A DNA stretch of 9,349 bases from Crocinitomicaceae bacterium (GTDB lineage Bacteria; Bacteroidota; Bacteroidia; Flavobacteriales_D; Crocinitomicaceae). Below, piece after piece: positions 7,734-9,349 of this stretch. Where the stretch lies: contig DORI01000044.1 of the NCBI GenBank assembly GCA_003512365.1, positions 1 to 9,349 of the forward strand, read 5' to 3'. The notes beneath the pieces were generated by a model. It had not been told where the DNA came from. It searched no databases and saw only the letters and a program-made list of their open reading frames with translations. The position numbers and the translations under genes were made by a program. Position 1 is the first letter of the stretch; the number at the start of each line of letters is the position of its first letter.

Positions 7734-7752
7734 ATTTATGATTAACAATATG

Positions 7753-7792
7753 AAAAGTGTTCAAAGTGTCATTTGAACACTTTTTGTTTTTT
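7753..7792 (+). terminator. Intrinsic (rho-independent) terminator after the lipoprotein gene
   Basis: A perfect 13-bp inverted repeat, AAAAGTGTTCAAA (7753-7765) and TTTGAACACTTTT (7772-7784), encloses a 6-base loop and runs into a T-rich tail (TTTTTGTTTTTT, 7781-7792). It starts 20 bp after the lipoprotein stop codon. It is the only clear stem-loop terminator in the window and marks the end of the envelope gene block. It does not look bidirectional, because no T-tract follows the hairpin when read on the minus strand. Confidence 0.9.
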
Positions 7793-7800
7793 ATTGTTAA

Positions 7801-7828
7801 TTGAGTATTGATTTCTTGTTTATTTTTG
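7801..7828 (+). promoter_or_regulatory. Bacteroidota-type promoter for the GAPDH gene
   Basis: TATTTTTG at 7821-7828 matches TAnnTTTG exactly. A TTG at 7801-7803, with a 17-base spacer, could be the -33 element, although this is slightly shorter than the usual 19-21. The site lies between the terminator and the GAPDH start, where a new promoter is needed. The predicted start near 7833 leaves a leader of about ten bases, with an AGGA one base from the ATG, too close for a standard Shine-Dalgarno. Confidence 0.55.
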
Positions 7829-7841
7829 TAATTCAAAGGAA

Positions 7842-8831
7842 ATGAAAAAGATTGGTATAAACGGTTTTGGTCGTATTGGAAGAGGGGTGGTTCGAATTGC
7901 GTTGATGGATCCCTCGATAGATATTTGTCTGGTGAATGATCTAGCAGATTTGAATACTTTGGCTCATTTATTAAAGTACGATACTGTTCATGGTAAGCTT
8001 CCATTATCATTTATAAAAGAAGGTAATGCATTAATTTTTGAAAACGGAAAACGAATTCATTTTAGCAGTGTAAAGCAAGCCTCAGATTTGCCTTGGAGCG
8101 AATATGGTGTAGAAACAGTGATTGAATCAACCGGAATTTATTTAACCAAAGAAAAGGCCGGGCAACACATTCAAGCAGGCGCAAAAAATGTGATTATTTC
8201 TGCTCCGGCCACTTCTGAAGATATTCCAACAGTAGTACTTGGTGTTAATGATTCAAGTATTGATTTCAATACTAATATTCTTTCAAATGCATCTTGTACA
8301 ACAAATAATGCAGCTCCATTAATTGCTGTTTTGAGGTCAATCCTGGATATTGAAGTTGCCTACATTTCCACAGTTCACAGTTATACTTCTGATCAACGAT
8401 TGCACGATTCACCACACAAAGATTTAAGGAGGGCGCGAGCGGCTGCTCAATCTATTGTACCAACTTCAACAGGTGCAGCAAAAGCAATTACTAAGATTTT
8501 TCCCGACCTGGAAGGAAAGATTACAGGTGGATCGGTAAGAGTTCCCGTGATAGATGGCTCTATGACTGAGCTAACGGTTATAACGCCTACCAAAATAAGT
8601 GCTAGTGAAATAAATGCTGCAATGAAAAATGCTTCGGAAGGAAGTTTGAAAGGAATTCTCGCTTACACTGAGGACCCAATCGTATCCTCGGATATAATCG
8701 GACATCCTGCGAGTTGTATATTTGATGCTGATTTAACCTTAGTCTTCAACAATCTCATTAAAGTAGTGGGATGGTACGACAATGAAACTGGTTATGCTAA
8801 TAGACTAGTAGAATTGGCTAAACGCTCTTAA
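7842..8831 (+). CDS. gap: Type I glyceraldehyde-3-phosphate dehydrogenase
   Basis: Cytoplasmic glycolytic enzyme that converts glyceraldehyde 3-phosphate, phosphate and NAD+ to 1,3-bisphosphoglycerate and NADH. Its 329 residues fit the family (~330-340). Visible features are the Rossmann GINGFGRIGR (5-14), the NAD-selective Asp33 in VNDL, nucleophile Cys152 in SNASCTTN (148-155), base His179 in STVHSYTSDQ, the S-loop SPHKDLRRARAAA (190-202), phosphate-site PTSTGAAKA (207-215) and the C-terminal WYDNETGYANRLVEL (311-325). The first 'TTN' is followed by Asn156 (CTTNN) where many homologues have a second Cys; I recall this as usual in Bacteroidota. The S-loop resembles that of the NAD-dependent Bacillus stearothermophilus enzyme, with Pro191 kept and Ser190 where that enzyme has Leu, so glycolytic NAD use is the better guess. 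It has its own promoter after a terminator. Its TAA overlaps the stop of the convergent pgk. Confidence 0.97.
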   Translation: MKKIGINGFGRIGRGVVRIALMDPSIDICLVNDLADLNTLAHLLKYDTVHGKLPLSFIKEGNALIFENGKRIHFSSVKQASDLPWSEYGVETVIESTGIYLTKEKAGQHIQAGAKNVIISAPATSEDIPTVVLGVNDSSIDFNTNILSNASCTTNNAAPLIAVLRSILDIEVAYISTVHSYTSDQRLHDSPHKDLRRARAAAQSIVPTSTGAAKAITKIFPDLEGKITGGSVRVPVIDGSMTELTVITPTKISASEINAAMKNASEGSLKGILAYTEDPIVSSDIIGHPASCIFDADLTLVFNNLIKVVGWYDNETGYANRLVELAKRS

Positions 8832-9349
8832 TTCTCTACAGCTTCAATTCCTGGTAAAATTTTACCTTCGAAATATTCAAGCAGCGCACCACCTCCCGTG
8901 CTAACGTAGCTTACTTTTTCGGCAAAACCAAACTTTTGAACAGCAGCAGCACTATCTCCACCGCCAATTAAGGTAAAGGCTCCATTGGATGTGGCATTTG
9001 CAACAGCCTCTGCAACAGCCTTCGTTCCCGATGCAAATGCATCCATTTCAAAAACACCCATCGGGCCATTCCATAAAACAGTTTGGCTTTCTTCAATTAC
9101 TTTTGAAAAAGCAGCCTGAGAGGAAGGGCCAATGTCTAACCCCATCCAATTGGCTTCAATGGCGTTGCTTTCACAGCACTGAGTATTTGAAGTAGGTGAA
9201 AATGCATCAGCTATTATTGAATCTGAAGGTAAATGAATGTGAACGACTTTTTCTTTGGCTTTTTCGAGAATTTCTAAACATGTGGATAATCGCTCCTCTT
9301 CACATAATGACCCTCCAATTGTACCACCCGGTGTCATCGTTGGTGCTGG
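8828..9349 (-). CDS. pgk: Phosphoglycerate kinase, C-terminal part (5' end outside window)
   Basis: C-terminal ~173 residues of the glycolytic kinase that transfers phosphate from 1,3-bisphosphoglycerate to ADP, the step following GAPDH. The frame stays open to the window edge; the Met at 9337 is internal, preceded by in-frame Pro-Ala-Pro-Thr, and a full enzyme is about 395-400 residues. The nucleotide-binding domain is visible. Numbered from that Met, it has LPSDSIIADAFS (36-47), WMGLDIGPSS (64-73), VLWNGPMGVFE (87-97), the glycine-rich GGGDSAAAVQKFG (125-137) and VSYVSTGGGALLE (142-154), ending LPGIEAVEN. The first ~8 visible residues (PAPTMTP) fit the family poorly compared with what follows (GGTIGGSLCEEE), possibly because of sequence error at the edge. 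The gene is convergent with gap: the two stop codons share bases 8829-8830 within TTAA, with no terminator between them. Confidence 0.95.
   Translation of the reverse strand, partial: PAPTMTPGGTIGGSLCEEERLSTCLEILEKAKEKVVHIHLPSDSIIADAFSPTSNTQCCESNAIEANWMGLDIGPSSQAAFSKVIEESQTVLWNGPMGVFEMDAFASGTKAVAEAVANATSNGAFTLIGGGDSAAAVQKFGFAEKVSYVSTGGGALLEYFEGKILPGIEAVEN

Noticed and set aside
7720..8010. 96-residue minus-strand reading frame spanning the terminator and GAPDH promoter
   Set aside because: It runs through the terminator hairpin and the conserved GAPDH N-terminus, with no domain or start signal to support it.
8989..9195. Plus-strand 68-residue frame opposite pgk
   Set aside because: Gln/Pro-rich shadow of the Ala-rich phosphoglycerate kinase sequence; the kinase motifs on the minus strand are decisive.
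1..9349. CRISPR, insertion sequence, phage, toxin-antitoxin or defence genes
   Set aside because: No direct-repeat arrays, transposase motifs, terminal inverted repeats or small paired genes were seen; every substantial frame belongs to a metabolic or envelope gene.

Overview
The window looks like chromosomal DNA from a member of the Bacteroidota, most likely Flavobacteriales. The DNA is AT-rich. The outer-membrane receptor pairs a carboxypeptidase-regulatory-like domain with a TonB receptor. The HU-CCDC81/SPOR membrane protein is of a type typical of this phylum. Promoter-like sites match the Bacteroidota -7 consensus TAnnTTTG, and strong Shine-Dalgarno sites are largely absent. Species cannot be assigned from the sequence alone.

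Layout, left to right. Positions 1-1374 hold the 3' part of a TonB-dependent receptor (TBDR) gene that enters from the left edge. A complete paralogous TBDR follows at 1448-3847. The kdsB gene for CMP-Kdo synthetase (3847-4569) starts with GTG and shares one base with the TBDR stop codon. After a 43-bp gap with a -7-like promoter almost touching the ATG come three same-strand genes. These are a membrane protein with N-terminal HU-CCDC81-like domains and a C-terminal SPOR domain (4613-5665), an exported bleomycin-hydrolase-type cysteine peptidase (5670-6878), and an uncharacterised lipoprotein (6903-7733). A strong intrinsic terminator (7753-7792) closes this block. A new promoter then drives glyceraldehyde-3-phosphate dehydrogenase (7842-8831). 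Its stop codon overlaps that of a convergent phosphoglycerate kinase gene, whose C-terminal part fills the right edge (8828-9349, minus strand).

The left two thirds concern the cell envelope: outer-membrane uptake, LPS inner-core precursor supply, peptidoglycan-associated SPOR binding, an exported peptidase and a lipoprotein. The right end holds two consecutive steps of lower glycolysis, arranged tail to tail rather than as an operon. Coding density is very high and no gene-free stretch exceeds about 110 bases. I found no mobile element, CRISPR array, tRNA, rRNA or defence system, and no convincing undescribed system. The points most worth following up are the TBDR-kdsB coupling, the possible leaderless start of the SPOR gene, the envelope gene cluster with its uncharacterised lipoprotein, and the overlapping gap/pgk stops.
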